Notes: generated by a model not told the origin, from the letters alone. Counted from the stretch's first letter, positions 20,709-30,219 are shown. The stretch is DNA of 64,000 nt from Hibiscus mutabilis (GCA_019671005.1 CM033719.1:19952750-20016749), one strand, 5' to 3'. Numbers and translations: made by a program.

Positions 20709-21695
20709 TTATTTATCATTGGGAGCCATATGATGGGAATACGACACTACGGACCAATCTCTCTGCTGCATCATCCCATACGAGTTGGCTTCGTACCCAT
20801 TGTGATGATGATGTTGATGTTGCTGTTGACGCATCCCCATATGTCCGTACATTGGCATCGGTACCGGCATCATCGGTGCCCCATAAGGCATCGGTATAGC
20901 CATACCCATATGCCCAGTCCCATTGGCACCACCATCACTTCCTCCTCCACCGGAGCCGCCACTTCCACTCTCGTGAAAACTATGAGGTACTGGCGTTGAT
21001 GCAAACAGCTGATCGGTAGCCGATGGGCCTTCGTTGCTTTGCATTCTCTTCAAGTAAAGCCGATACTTCTGCAAATGACTGGCGACGTTCTCGCGGGTCA
21101 AGCCTTCCACGTTCATTAACTGCATGATCGTTTTAGGAACCGCGTTTTTTATCCCCAAATGAGCCACCACATCCACGAATCTCTTGTGCAGTTGCGCCGT
21201 CCACACTAAACGCTGTCGTTTCGGTGTCCTCCCCGATGGATCGTCCGAATTCTCCGTCGTCCTAACCGCTGAATCGACTTCCTCTGCGATATCCATCATC
21301 CTTGTCTTCTTCGGATCAGATCCGGAACCCGACCCCGAGCCGTCTCCTTCCGGTTCGACTACCATCGATTCATTAAAAGAACGGAATTTGATGCTAGTAT
21401 TATTAGTGGTTGAGGAGTGGGCCCCAGTAGAGCGGAGGGAGGAGAGGGTATTCTGAGAAGCGCGGTTGACTTCAACAGCGGTCCGACGAGGCTCCGGCGA
21501 GATGCTGAAAGCAGAGGCAAGTTCCGGCGGGATTAAGGATTGAGATAACGGGGTTAAATCATCGCAGTTAGGTAATCCCGTCTCCCATTCGAGGACTCTT
21601 TCGTCAACATCATCGTCGTGATCATCAACAACGGCGGTGATGGCGTTTGCGGATGCTTCTTCATCGTCTCTGCCGCTAGCTTCAAAGTCAGTCAT
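20709..21695 (-). CDS. LUX: LUX ARRHYTHMO / PHYTOCLOCK1-like GARP (MYB-like) transcription factor
   Basis: LUX is the DNA-binding subunit of the evening complex (with ELF3 and ELF4) that represses clock and growth genes in the nucleus at dusk. The single-exon frame encodes 328 aa from the ATG at 21693-21695. Its N-terminal part holds the family's 'LEWETGLPNCDDLTPLSQSL' and 'LIPPELASAFSISPE' blocks. The GARP domain lies at about residues 158-218: 'KRQRLVWTAQLHKRFVDVVA', 'LGIKNAVPKTIMQLMNVEGL', then 'SHLQKYRLYLKRM'. The C-terminus is Gly/Ser-rich, then Met/Pro- and His-rich. The conserved N-terminus (MGEKVKMTDFEASG, as in other LUX proteins) begins at the first AUG, 21773-21775, but two extra copies of a 31-bp repeat put that AUG out of frame. 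The ATG chosen is the first that reads the full frame. The product loses only six N-terminal residues if this start is used. Confidence 0.93.
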   Translation of the reverse strand: MTDFEASGRDDEEASANAITAVVDDHDDDVDERVLEWETGLPNCDDLTPLSQSLIPPELASAFSISPEPRRTAVEVNRASQNTLSSLRSTGAHSSTTNNTSIKFRSFNESMVVEPEGDGSGSGSGSDPKKTRMMDIAEEVDSAVRTTENSDDPSGRTPKRQRLVWTAQLHKRFVDVVAHLGIKNAVPKTIMQLMNVEGLTRENVASHLQKYRLYLKRMQSNEGPSATDQLFASTPVPHSFHESGSGGSGGGGSDGGANGTGHMGMAIPMPYGAPMMPVPMPMYGHMGMRQQQHQHHHHNGYEANSYGMMQQRDWSVVSYSHHMAPNDK

Positions 21696-21754
21696 CGTCT
21701 CTGCCGCTAGCTTCAAAGTCAGTCATCGTCTCTGCCGCTAGCTTCAAAGTCAGT
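21662..21754 (-). repeat. 31-bp unit repeated three times across the LUX start
   Basis: Three identical copies at 21662-21692, 21693-21723 and 21724-21754. Each encodes TDFEASGRDD on the minus strand plus one nucleotide. Since 31 is not a multiple of three, each extra copy shifts the frame; two extra copies (62 nt) leave the first AUG out of frame. Confidence 0.97.
21688..21726 (-). CDS. second upstream ORF in the LUX repeat (12 codons)
   Basis: The AUG at 21724-21726 reads MTDFEASGRDDD and stops at 21688-21690. It overlaps the stop of the first upstream ORF and its own stop overlaps the LUX AUG, in both cases through the string ATGACTGA. It is a direct product of the repeat, with no independent function expected. 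Confidence 0.6.
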   Translation of the reverse strand: MTDFEASGRDDD

Positions 21755-21775
21755 CATCTTCACTTTCTCACCCAT
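21719..21775 (-). CDS. upstream ORF at the ancestral LUX start (18 codons)
   Basis: The first AUG upstream of LUX, in good context (A at -3, G at +4), encodes MGEKVKMTDFEASGRDDD and then stops at TGA (21719-21721). The peptide begins exactly as LUX proteins do, so this is the ancestral start, now an upstream ORF because of the 31-bp expansion. No other AUG is seen in the ~130 nt before it. It probably lowers LUX translation; that is inference. Confidence 0.75.
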   Translation of the reverse strand: MGEKVKMTDFEASGRDDD

Positions 21776-22149
21776 ATTTATTTCCTTTGGCCTTGAAATT
21801 AGGGGTTTAAAAAATTGAATGATTTTCTAGAGATGGTTGGTTGAATCGGAAAGAACGGAGTAACAACTGTAGAGATTTTCCAAATAATTGCGTGAAAGTC
21901 GGGGCGCTGTTTGCGTGGAAAGAAAAAAAGAGGAACTTTTGGAGAGAAAATGAGGAAAAGGAAAGTGTAATAGTATCTGATTCCAGATCGGTCTAGCGGG
22001 GGTGCCAACGTGGACGAGTTAACCAGATATTTTTCAACTCCGACAAATCTCAAAATCAGAACTCTCCAATTATATTTTGCCACGCAAGTAAACTCTGTGT
22101 CGTTTAGATGGAACCGGTCGTACTGGGTCCTCGCCGGTTATGGTAGTAG
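21776..22149 (-). promoter_or_regulatory. LUX 5' UTR and proximal promoter
   Basis: The region upstream of the ancestral AUG is free of other recognisable features. It contains an evening element (22025-22033) and an ACGT core in 'gtccacgttgg' (minus strand, about 22009-22019). No convincing TATA box was identified. The 94-aa ORF on this strand is not protein-like. Confidence 0.5.
22025..22033 (-). promoter_or_regulatory. evening element AAAATATCT upstream of LUX
   Basis: A perfect match on the minus strand to the evening element, the site of CCA1/LHY and RVE MYB factors, lies about 250 bp upstream of the ancestral LUX AUG. LUX/PCL1 promoters are known to carry such sites and be repressed at dawn by CCA1/LHY. 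A 9-mer can occur by chance in AT-rich DNA, but position and gene make it credible. Confidence 0.65.
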
Positions 22150-22540
22150 TTTTTAATTTTTTTAAAAATTAAAAATTAGCACTTAAACAATGTCATTCGT
22201 TTATTTTTAGTCTATAAATTATATATTTTATTAAAACAAATACTAGATTATTATTTCTGATAATTTTATATTTGATCATTTTTTAAATAAAAAATATATA
22301 TTTCAATCAATTAGATATTGACATGTCACAAAAATTAGATATTTGTTTTTGACCTAAAAGATAGTATAAGAATTAAAAGGAAAAAAAACATAATTTAGGT
22401 ATTTTTTACAAAAAAATAAATAAATATTTAAAGTGGTTAGAAGTAATAGTTCAAATACTTGTTTTGACTAAAAAATAATTTAAAGACTAAAAATAAAAAA
22501 TGCATAGTTTAAGAGTTTTTTTATTTAAGTTTGTTTTTTA
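22150..22540. mobile_element. degenerate MULE-type MITE of the same family as 14603-15684
   Basis: Inverted arms share 'ttatttttagtctataaatt' type sequence (left about 22200, right about 22470-22500), and a central 'ttagatattgacatgtcaca' stretch resembles 14940-14955 of the 14603 element. Ends and TSD are not clear. It lies about 400 bp upstream of the LUX start. Confidence 0.55.
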
Positions 22541-23238
22541 TGTCTTTTATATGAAAATATTTATTATATATAATTATATGTGTATTTTAAAAGTTTATAA
22601 TTTTGACAGAAAAAGAGTTACGAAATTCAAAGCAGATTAATCATGTCATTTTCTATTAAAATGATTAAAAAGTAGAATTTAAATATAACGAAATAGGATT
22701 ATGTAAGATACAAAAAAATTAAAAAGCTCAACCAAATAATTTGAAAAAGTAAAGATACAATCAAATACAGTGATGATAGTGAATGATAAGAATTATCAAC
22801 ACCTTCATAAAATAGAACTTGGCAAAGTATTGACAATTGATTTTTATCGCAAGTCAAGCACAATATATCTAAGGTGATTACAAGTATCTATTAATATGAG
22901 AAAATTAGTTTATATGACAGAATAATTATGAGAGTTCAAAACATAGTAAATCAATAAGATAATCAAATATATGTTATCAGAAGAGACAACGACAAAACTA
23001 ACCCTAAAAAAATATAGAAACAAGACCAAAAAGTGATACAAATACAAATAAAACCATCTATCATTTTATTAAAAAATGAGACAACTTGTTAAAAATTCTC
23101 ATATATGCAAAACAAAATTTAGAGAGATGAAAAATTGAAAAATAAAAATAAGAGAAAGTGCAAAGAAGGCATATAGAGATGAAGAAGTCTTGATTACCTA
23201 TTTTTATGTCGTCGACTACAATAAATTACTAAATTTAT
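22541..23238. other. AT-rich intergenic DNA, nothing recognised
   Basis: No gene or element recognised. Very AT-rich with many short A-runs. Confidence 0.4.
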
Positions 23239-23247
23239 TAGTTTTAA

Positions 23248-24321
23248 GGCTTAATAGCTAAGGAAAAGACTTTGATATAAAGTTTACACGTGTCTTTTAG
23301 TTTTATGGGTTAGGATTTTAGTTTAGGGTTTAAAGTTTGGGGTTTTAGGTTGTAGAGTTTAGAATTTAAGGTTAGTGTTTAGAATATAGGGTATATGGTT
23401 TAAGGCTTAGGGTTTATTTTTTTATGGTTAGGGTTAGGAATTTAGGATTTGAGTTTTATAGTGTAAATATACATGCTTGTGTAAAATTAGTTTTACACAG
23501 CCTGTGTATCAAAGTTTTACCCATAGCTAAATAGGTGTTTAAGCTATACTTGTGGCTCACTTTTGATGCTTAAATTATTTTTCGCTCTAAATAAGTGTCT
23601 AAACTTTTATTCAGTCATTTTAGGTGTTTAACCGTTAACTTTCGTCATTTTTTTAAATATTTTTTATTTTATTTCTTTCTAAATTTAATTTACTTTTTAA
23701 CTTAGTTTTTAAAACACCCTTAAATTTCTCAAAACTCACAAAATGACCCTCAAATTCGAAATCCCTAACTTCCCCAACCGATTCCGTTGCCGATGGTCAT
23801 GCCACCGCCCACCATATCCGTTACCGGACCACCACGACCATCCCCCAACCACCCATCTCTGGTAACTGACGGTAGGTGTGCCGATCGGCTTCCTAACGTC
23901 GAAGGAAGCCAAGCTCACGAAAAGGAAACCGATCGACACACCTATCGTCGGTTATCGGCGATGGGTGGTCCGAGAAAATGGTCGTGGTGGTCCGACGGCG
24001 GTAGTGGTGGTCTCCGATGAGGCAATCAACAGTGATAACGACGACAATTTGAAGATTTTGGGTTAGGGATTTGGGACTATTTTGTAAAAATTAAAACTAT
24101 TAATTTTTAAAATTTTGAATTTTATTTAAAAAATATTAAAAAGAAATTAAAAATTAAAAGATGTCACGTGTCACATTTTAATTGGCTAACGGTTTTTTTT
24201 AACAGCCGGGCATCTAAAATATCCGAAATGAAAGTTTAAGCACCTATTTAGAGCGAAAAAAAGTTTAGGCAGCAAAAGTGAGCCACAAGTATAGTTTGGG
24301 CACATATTTGGCTATTAAGCC
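23248..24321. mobile_element. Mutator-type foldback element, 9-bp TSD, with nested MITE
   Basis: Terminal inverted repeats start GGCTTAATAGC and end GCTATTAAGCC; perfect 9-bp duplication TAGTTTTAA at 23239-23247 and 24322-24330. The inverted repeat continues through the GC-rich core: 'ggtaggtgtgccgatcggct' near 23870-23890 pairs with 'gatcgacacacctatcgtcg' near 23930-23950. The element can therefore fold end to end, and short open frames on both strands (23736-24066) are by-products of this palindrome. A 261-bp element is inserted in the left arm (23262-23522). Confidence 0.88.
23262..23522. mobile_element. 261-bp MITE nested in the left arm; telomere-like interior
   Basis: The ends GGAAAAGACTTTGATA and the inverted TATCAAAGTTTTACCC form TIRs. 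A perfect 8-bp duplication ATAGCTAA flanks it (23254-23261, 23523-23530), and removing it restores the host arm. The interior 23305-23450 is a run of degenerate TTTAGGG-like words ('tttagggtttaaagtttggg'). Confidence 0.85.
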
Positions 24322-24330
24322 TAGTTTTAA

Positions 24331-24876
24331 TTATTAAAAGATATTTTAATAACAAGCAATCAGTTAGTCTAGTAGGATAAGGCACTAGATGCCTTAAGCA
24401 ATGTCAGAGGTTTGAGTCTTGACGTTGTGAATGAAAAGAAATATATTGGGAGGGTTGCCTTTATAATAGATCTCTACAGTATCCAATCCGGATTAATCAA
24501 CCAATGAGTTAGATACCGATAATTAAACAAAAAAGTATTTGGATAAATTATTTAATTTAATTTATACAAGCAAGGTAGGCATTTGCACTTTCGAAGGTGA
24601 TTTTAGAAAGCAAAGCAGGAATTAGAATTTATTTTCGAAGGGTGCATTCTTGTGTATTTTTTTAAAGCGAACTAACCCATGAGAGGAGAATGTTGACGAA
24701 CTGCTGGAAGAGATACGGTGCGAGGGTAATGTTAGATACACTCACCGGAACATATATCCAACTAAGGCAGCAAATGATATGGCAACTAAGATGTATATGA
24801 ATTAAAAAATAAAATATTTTTCTAATAAATAATTTTTATGACTATAAATGCTATAAAATTAAGATGAGACTACCAC
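24331..24876. other. intergenic DNA, nothing recognised
   Basis: AT-rich, no gene. The stretch 24775-24860 ('taaataatttttatgactataaatg') is similar to 25700-25750 on the other side of the next element, suggesting the flanks were duplicated or belong to the same older repeat. Confidence 0.4.
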
Positions 24877-25684
24877 GAGCGATGAACACTATTGAACGTC
24901 ACTAACACAATACACCGCTACATACTTTTAATTTTTTAATAACTATTAAAAATCTCTGGGATTGAAAAGCAATTAATCAAATTTAAAAATATTAAATAAC
25001 AATTTGATGGAATAACATTTAATATCTTAGTTTCTATTATTTTTTTAATATTTCATTTAATCTTTTTCGTCCTTCAAAACCCACTCATAACTAAATCATG
25101 TTCTTTCTGTAACCGTCATCGTCTTAATTCACTATCGCCGTTTACCCTAACCCAACATCGTTCGCATGCCTCTTTTTTGGTTTTAGCCGTCGTGGCTTTC
25201 AGTTGGTTATGTTACGTTATTACCAGCCTTCACCGTCATTCGCGCTTTGTCTCCTACCCTAATCAAATTTTGAAATAAATGATTAAGGTAGGAGACAAAG
25301 CAAGAATGACAATGAAGGCTGATAACGACGCAACAAAACCAACTAAAAGCCGCAATGGTTGAACTCAAAAAGAAGACGTGCGAACGATACTGGGTTAGGG
25401 TGAACGGTGATAGTGATCCAAGACAACGGCGATACCGATTACAAAAAGAAAAGGATTTAGTTATGAGTAAGCTTTTGTAGGACGAAAAAGTTTAAATGAA
25501 ATATTAAAAAAACCATAGAAAACTAAAAGATTAAATGTTATTCCATCAAATTCTTATTTAATATTTTAAATTTGATTAATTGCTTGTCAATCTTAGAGAT
25601 TTTTAATAATTATTAAAAAGTTATTAAAAATTTAATGGCGTGCAGCGGTGTATTGCGTTGGTGGTATTCAGTAGTGTGTCTCGC
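24877..25684. mobile_element. long foldback (inverted-repeat) element, about 390-bp arms
   Basis: The left arm (24877-25265) and right arm (25280-25684) are reverse complements at high but imperfect identity. The centre is 'gctttgtctcctaccctaat' pairing with 'attaaggtaggagacaaagc', with a ~14-nt loop at 25266-25279. No coding capacity and no clear TSD. Transcription would give a long double-stranded RNA. Confidence 0.85.
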
Positions 25685-25753
25685 CCGTTTTAGAATTTTC
25701 CATAAAATAATCCATCTTTTACCAATAAACAAATTTCAAGACTATAAATAAAA

Positions 25754-26505
25754 TGTAATACCCTCGACCCGGATGTCACATTTGGGCCTCAAGCCTAAAA
25801 CTCAACCATAAAATTTCTGACCTAGTTTAGCCCAATCCACTATAAATTTCCAAAATCCATTTTATTTCAATCAAATAAGTACAAGTAATATTTGAAACAT
25901 ATATAGTGGAGCTCCTTTAAAAATTACTTTATAAAACTTTTGACTCGATTGTTTGAAAATCCAAATCCAATGTACAATAGGTTCCTACGAATATATAACC
26001 CAATAAACTAAGTATTGTACCCTAAAGATACGAGGCGCTGGAATCCTTCACTGATGGTGCTCCTCCAAGAACATGCCAAACCTACTAACCTGTGAATGAA
26101 AACAAAGATTTCGAATGCTGAGCTAATAAAGCTCAGTGGATACACCGCCACTCAACCATGCTTCATGCAAATCATAAATAAAGCAATGCAACATGAATGA
26201 TATCATGGCAAGATAATGATGGCGCTACCATAACTGCCTAAACACATAGCATTATGAATGTACGATCTCGCACACAGCATATACATCATCAACCACACAA
26301 CATCACAAAGATAAATCAAACAATATTAAGTGAGTCCCGCGTCTACACAGCATCTGAATCCTACACTTTGAATGAGGCCCGCGTCCACAAAGCATCGAGA
26401 TCTACACTCGTGGGGATGAGGCCCACGTCCACACAGCATCGAGATCTTACATCCATGCCTGGAATCTTTCATCGAGCATCTTCGAATAATGTTTTTCATG
26501 AGTTT
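25754..26505 (-). mobile_element. fragment of a gypsy-type LTR with short internal repeats
   Basis: Begins TGTAATACCCTCGACCCGG, the inverted end typical of gypsy LTRs. It contains 'aataaagctcagtggatac' type text and, at about 26330-26460, three repeats of a 'gaggcccgcgtccacacagc' unit followed by 'atcgagatc'. It runs directly into the minus-strand pol fragment. The far LTR end is not identified. Confidence 0.6.
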
Positions 26506-26509
26506 CGAG

Positions 26510-26905
26510 TTATCGAGAAGCATATGCTACAACCTTCCGTTCTTGCACCAATACACACCCCAAACCATTATGGGATGCATCACTATATATTATAAAATCC
26601 TTTCCAGATTCTGGTTGTACCAAAACATACGCTTCTGTTAATATCTTCTTTAATTTGTCAAAGCTTTCCTGACATTTATCTGTCCAAACAAATGGCACAT
26701 CCTTTCTTAATAGCTTAGTTATTGGAGCGGCGATCATTGAAAAGTCTTTTACGAACCGCCGATAATAACCAGCTAGTCCCAAGAAACTTCTCACTTCGAA
26801 GACGTTATGAGGAATCTTCCATTCAAGTATTGCTTGAACTTTTTTAAGATCGACTTGAATCCCTTCAGCTGAAACTATATGTCCAAGGAAAGCTACTTCA
26901 GACAA
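26510..26905 (-). pseudogene. Ty3/gypsy pol fragment: RT connection and start of RNase H
   Basis: 'VAFLGHIVSAEGIQVDLKKV', 'VRSFLGLAGYYRRFVKDFSM', 'PFVWTDKCQESFDKLKKILT' and 'FIIYSDASHNGLGCVLVQ' are the classic RT C-terminus and RNase H start of gypsy polyproteins. The SDAS motif supplies the first RNase H catalytic Asp. The ORF ends abruptly at the LTR fragment; the remaining RNase H, integrase and chromodomain are missing. It follows the RT fragment at 26935-27228 with a frame break. Confidence 0.92.
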
Positions 26906-26934
26906 CCAAAATTCACAATTTGATAGCTTTGCAT

Positions 26935-27228
26935 TTAATTTCTTTTCTCGGAGATTTGAAGAACTACTCGGAGGTGAGTATCATGATCCTCTTTGGTTTT
27001 AGAATAAACCAATATATCATCTATGAATACCACCACAAATTGGTCTAAATATGGCTGAAATACCCGATTCATTAGATCCATAAAAGTTGCTGGTGCATTT
27101 GTAAGTTTAAAATGCATTACTACAAACTCATAATGCCCGTATCTAGTTCTGAAAGTTGTCTTTGGTATATCTACTTCTTTGATCTTCAATTGATGATACC
27201 CCGATCGAAGATCAATTTTAGAAAACAT
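26935..27228 (-). pseudogene. Ty3/gypsy reverse transcriptase palm fragment
   Basis: 'MFSKIDLRSGYHQLKIKEVD' (motif A), 'TFRTRYGHYEFVVMHFKLTN', 'APATFMDLMNRVF' and 'VVVFIDDILVYSKT' (the catalytic IDD of motif C) are intact gypsy RT signatures. Upstream gag, protease and the RT N-terminus are absent: the sequence is joined to the primer-binding site and LTR only ~60 bp away across a 15-bp direct repeat (27190-27204 and 27228-27242). So the element suffered a large internal deletion. Confidence 0.92.
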
Positions 27229-27286
27229 TGATGATACCCCGACTTCCTACAAGCCCGATTCGTATCCAGAATTGGCTAAACCTGTA

Positions 27287-27298
27287 GCTCTAATACCA
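27287..27298 (-). other. primer-binding site of the minus-strand gypsy element
   Basis: On the minus strand the sequence TGGTATTAGAGC lies 5 bp inside the LTR edge. It differs by one base from TGGTATCAGAGC, the complement of plant initiator tRNA-Met used as primer by many gypsy and copia elements. Confidence 0.75.
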
Positions 27299-27303
27299 AT
27301 AAA

Positions 27304-29312
27304 TGTAACACCCTTACCAGTATTTAATATCTATTATTAGTCAGAGTGTCACATAGAGAATTGCTAACAATCCATAATAGTCATTTCTTTAAAAATCACA
27401 ATAAACCATTTATCAATTTTTCGCGTAATGTCAGTTTTCTAATTTTTAACCTACCAAATTAATTCCGATTTCAGGCAGCAACTTAGCAGTCCATAACTAT
27501 AGCCTATAAGCAATATAACTGCCTACATAAAAAATCTAATCGATTACTCTATTAATTCCTTTTAAAAAAATTACCCGATTTTTTTATACTAATAATCCAT
27601 TTAACCCTTTTTAATTTTTATTATAACTACTCATCATTCATTATTAACATAAACTAGATTATAAGTTATTACAAACCATATCTAGACTAGTTTAATACCA
27701 AGTAATTTTAACATATACATGTCATCTAGTAATATCAAAATACATCAAAAGATGTTAATACTGATACCGTAATTATACTCCTTGCTAGTAGATGCCAACT
27801 GCTCCTTACTTCGATATCTGCTTTTTATCTACGTGTGAAAATCATCACACACTAAGTATACACTTAGTGAGGTAATAATAATATCAGTGTAACACAACAT
27901 ATTTATAAATATAAATATGTAACAATATTCATGCATCATGATCATATGTATTACTATCATGTTAATCATATATTAACATAATATAAACAATATATAAATT
28001 TCTTACCAATATACTTGCCATTTATTTCAAAAGCTCGTAAGCTTATTCACCAGTTTATTATTTGTTAAACAATAAATCATAGCCCAAAATATAAACCTAT
28101 GAGGACCCTGGGTACTTGAGTCAAATATACACCGAATTTCTAATACACATAAGGTCGTGCCCACCATAATACACATAAGATCGTGCCCACCATATACACT
28201 AAGTGTCCTTTATATACACTATAGTGCTAAACCGAGTATACAACGTGCTGCTGGACTCTATGGCATGCCAACTATACCATGTCCCTCAATGACATACTCG
28301 GGCATATATTCCATATTTATTTCATTCATGGCAATGTATATTAACATAATTTAACATTGGGCAGTTCATACCCGAAATAATATTCATAATATAACATCAT
28401 ATGTAACTAGCGATCCATGCATTTATATTCAATTTTTGACATATTTAAAATATGTCAATCATATGCTCCATGACATAAATATAATGACAATAAAATTTGG
28501 GTAGGCTCATCGCAAGCCCTCCCAATGATGTATAAAACATCAATGTGTCATGACATGTATGCAATTGCACTCACCTTGACACTTTATATAGGTCAAAATT
28601 TAAATCCTCACTAAGCATTAATTGTGACCTTTTTCTTTCCTTGATTGCTAGCTTGATCCCGGTATTGATCACGGTCTATATATGTACATCATTTACAACA
28701 CATATACATTTCAAAAATATATGTTAGTATCATAATAACATAGGAACATAATAGGAAAAGAAATTCCTATAAATTCTTTCGATGTTTATTCGATACTAAT
28801 TCATTTCATACAATTTATACCAATCTCAACACTTCAAATTTTCTTTAATATCCAAATCAAAGAATGATTCACATAATCATTCCAATTTCATAATTTAACC
28901 ATCAAATGAAATTTTTTTTAGAATTTGTCCCAATCTTTCCAAAATATTCAAAATGGTCCCTTGGCATTTAACTACCAATTCAAACATTCCAACAATTATT
29001 CACGCATAATACCTTAATTTAACTAATTTCCACTTTAAGCCCCTTAATTTCTACAATATGCGATTGTGTCCCCTAACTTTTACAAACTTCCAAATTGGTC
29101 CCAATAACATTCTAAAGCTTGTAACATCTTCCATTCACCATGTTTAACATTAATAAAATTTTTCCAAAAATTTTCCCTAATTATTTCACTATAGCCGAAT
29201 ATGAATGGTCACTTTAATCTTGATCTACAATTTGATTGAAGCATGAATTCAACTTCAAAATATCTTTTCTAAACATTATCAATCATTCTCATATCAAACC
29301 TAACATCCCTTT
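27304..29312 (-). mobile_element. minus-strand gypsy LTR, inner part (split by a nested element)
   Basis: Starts TGTAACACCCTTACC at 27304 (its 3' end on the minus strand). It shares long stretches with 60927-62110: 'gaggaccctgggtac', 'tgctgctggactctatggca', 'aattgcactcaccttgac'. The LTR is interrupted at 29313 by the DUF7745-type element and continues at 39054-39874. A 24-bp tandem pair, 'cacataaggtcgtgcccacc' type, lies at about 28145-28195. Confidence 0.8.
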
Positions 29313-30219
29313 TGTTTTCACTAAATTTTCACCTGCCTTTTTATTATTTATTTTTTTTTCTTTTTATTTTAGTTTATTAATTTTTATTATTAGGGTATTA
29401 TTATTATATTAATTATGTATATATATAACTAGTCTTATTATTAGATATAAAACTAAAAAAGGTCCATTTATTTAAATAAAGGGTCCAATTTAAATATGCG
29501 TCCATTTTAATTAAAACCTACTACAATAAAACCCATTTGGCCCAAATATAAAACCATGGCTGATTCTTTTTTATCTGATGTGCATCGAACTATCAATCGT
29601 TGGCTCCATGTAGGATTCAACGATCCAGATTGGATTAAGGAGGATGAGCTGGTGGACCCCACGTGTCATCCCCCAGCCCGCATGTTTTCTAGGCGACACT
29701 GCAACCTGCAAGGAAATGAATCAATTGAAATTCAAAATTGGAAAAGAATCAGCTTTAATTCCTCATATTCGAACCAAAATCAGTGCAAAATCAAGGAGAA
29801 TCAGAGCCAAATCAATCAAGCATAATCAACTGAATTTCTGAGATTTTTTAAATTGATCTTTTATGTATTTTAGGCAATGAAAAAGCCTATATAAGAGCCC
29901 CTTTCCCCTTTTAATGGACACCAAGAATTGTTACGAAAATACAGTGAAAAAGCCGACATTAAAACGTTTTGTAATCGGCTAGGTACCAATTTTTGGGCAT
30001 TGTGGGGTGCTAATCCTTCCTCACGCATAACCGACTCCCGAACCTGTTTTTTTTTGTGTTTTCGTAAACCAAAATTGTTGTTTTAATAAAATAAAATGAT
30101 TTTATTAAAATAACCCATTTTTAGGTGATCCGATCACACCTTTTAAAAAAGATTAGTGGCAACTTCGTTGTTTTGTCTTTTAAAAAAACACCAAGACCCC
30201 TTTAAAATAGGCTGCGACA
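29313..30219 (+). repeat. left LTR (907 bp) of the DUF7745-type element
   Basis: Begins TGTTTTCACTAAATTTTC and ends GGCTGCGACA. It matches the right LTR along most of its length, for example 'gtaatcggctaggtaccaat' at about 29970 and 38812. Compared with the right LTR it lacks about 1.19 kb between 'aaaatacagtgaaaa' and 'ccgacattaaaacg'. Confidence 0.85.

Noticed and set aside
21799..22083. 94-aa ORF upstream of LUX
   Set aside because: Lies in the LUX 5' region; amino-acid content is that of random AT-rich DNA. No AUG was found in the ~130 nt before the ancestral LUX start.
23305..23450. Interstitial telomere remnant (chromosome fusion)
   Set aside because: The TTTAGGG-like words are degenerate and lie wholly inside a TIR element with its own TSD.
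23736..24066. Small Pro/Arg/Gly-rich genes on both strands
   Set aside because: They arise from a GC-rich palindromic transposon core; no family, no start context.
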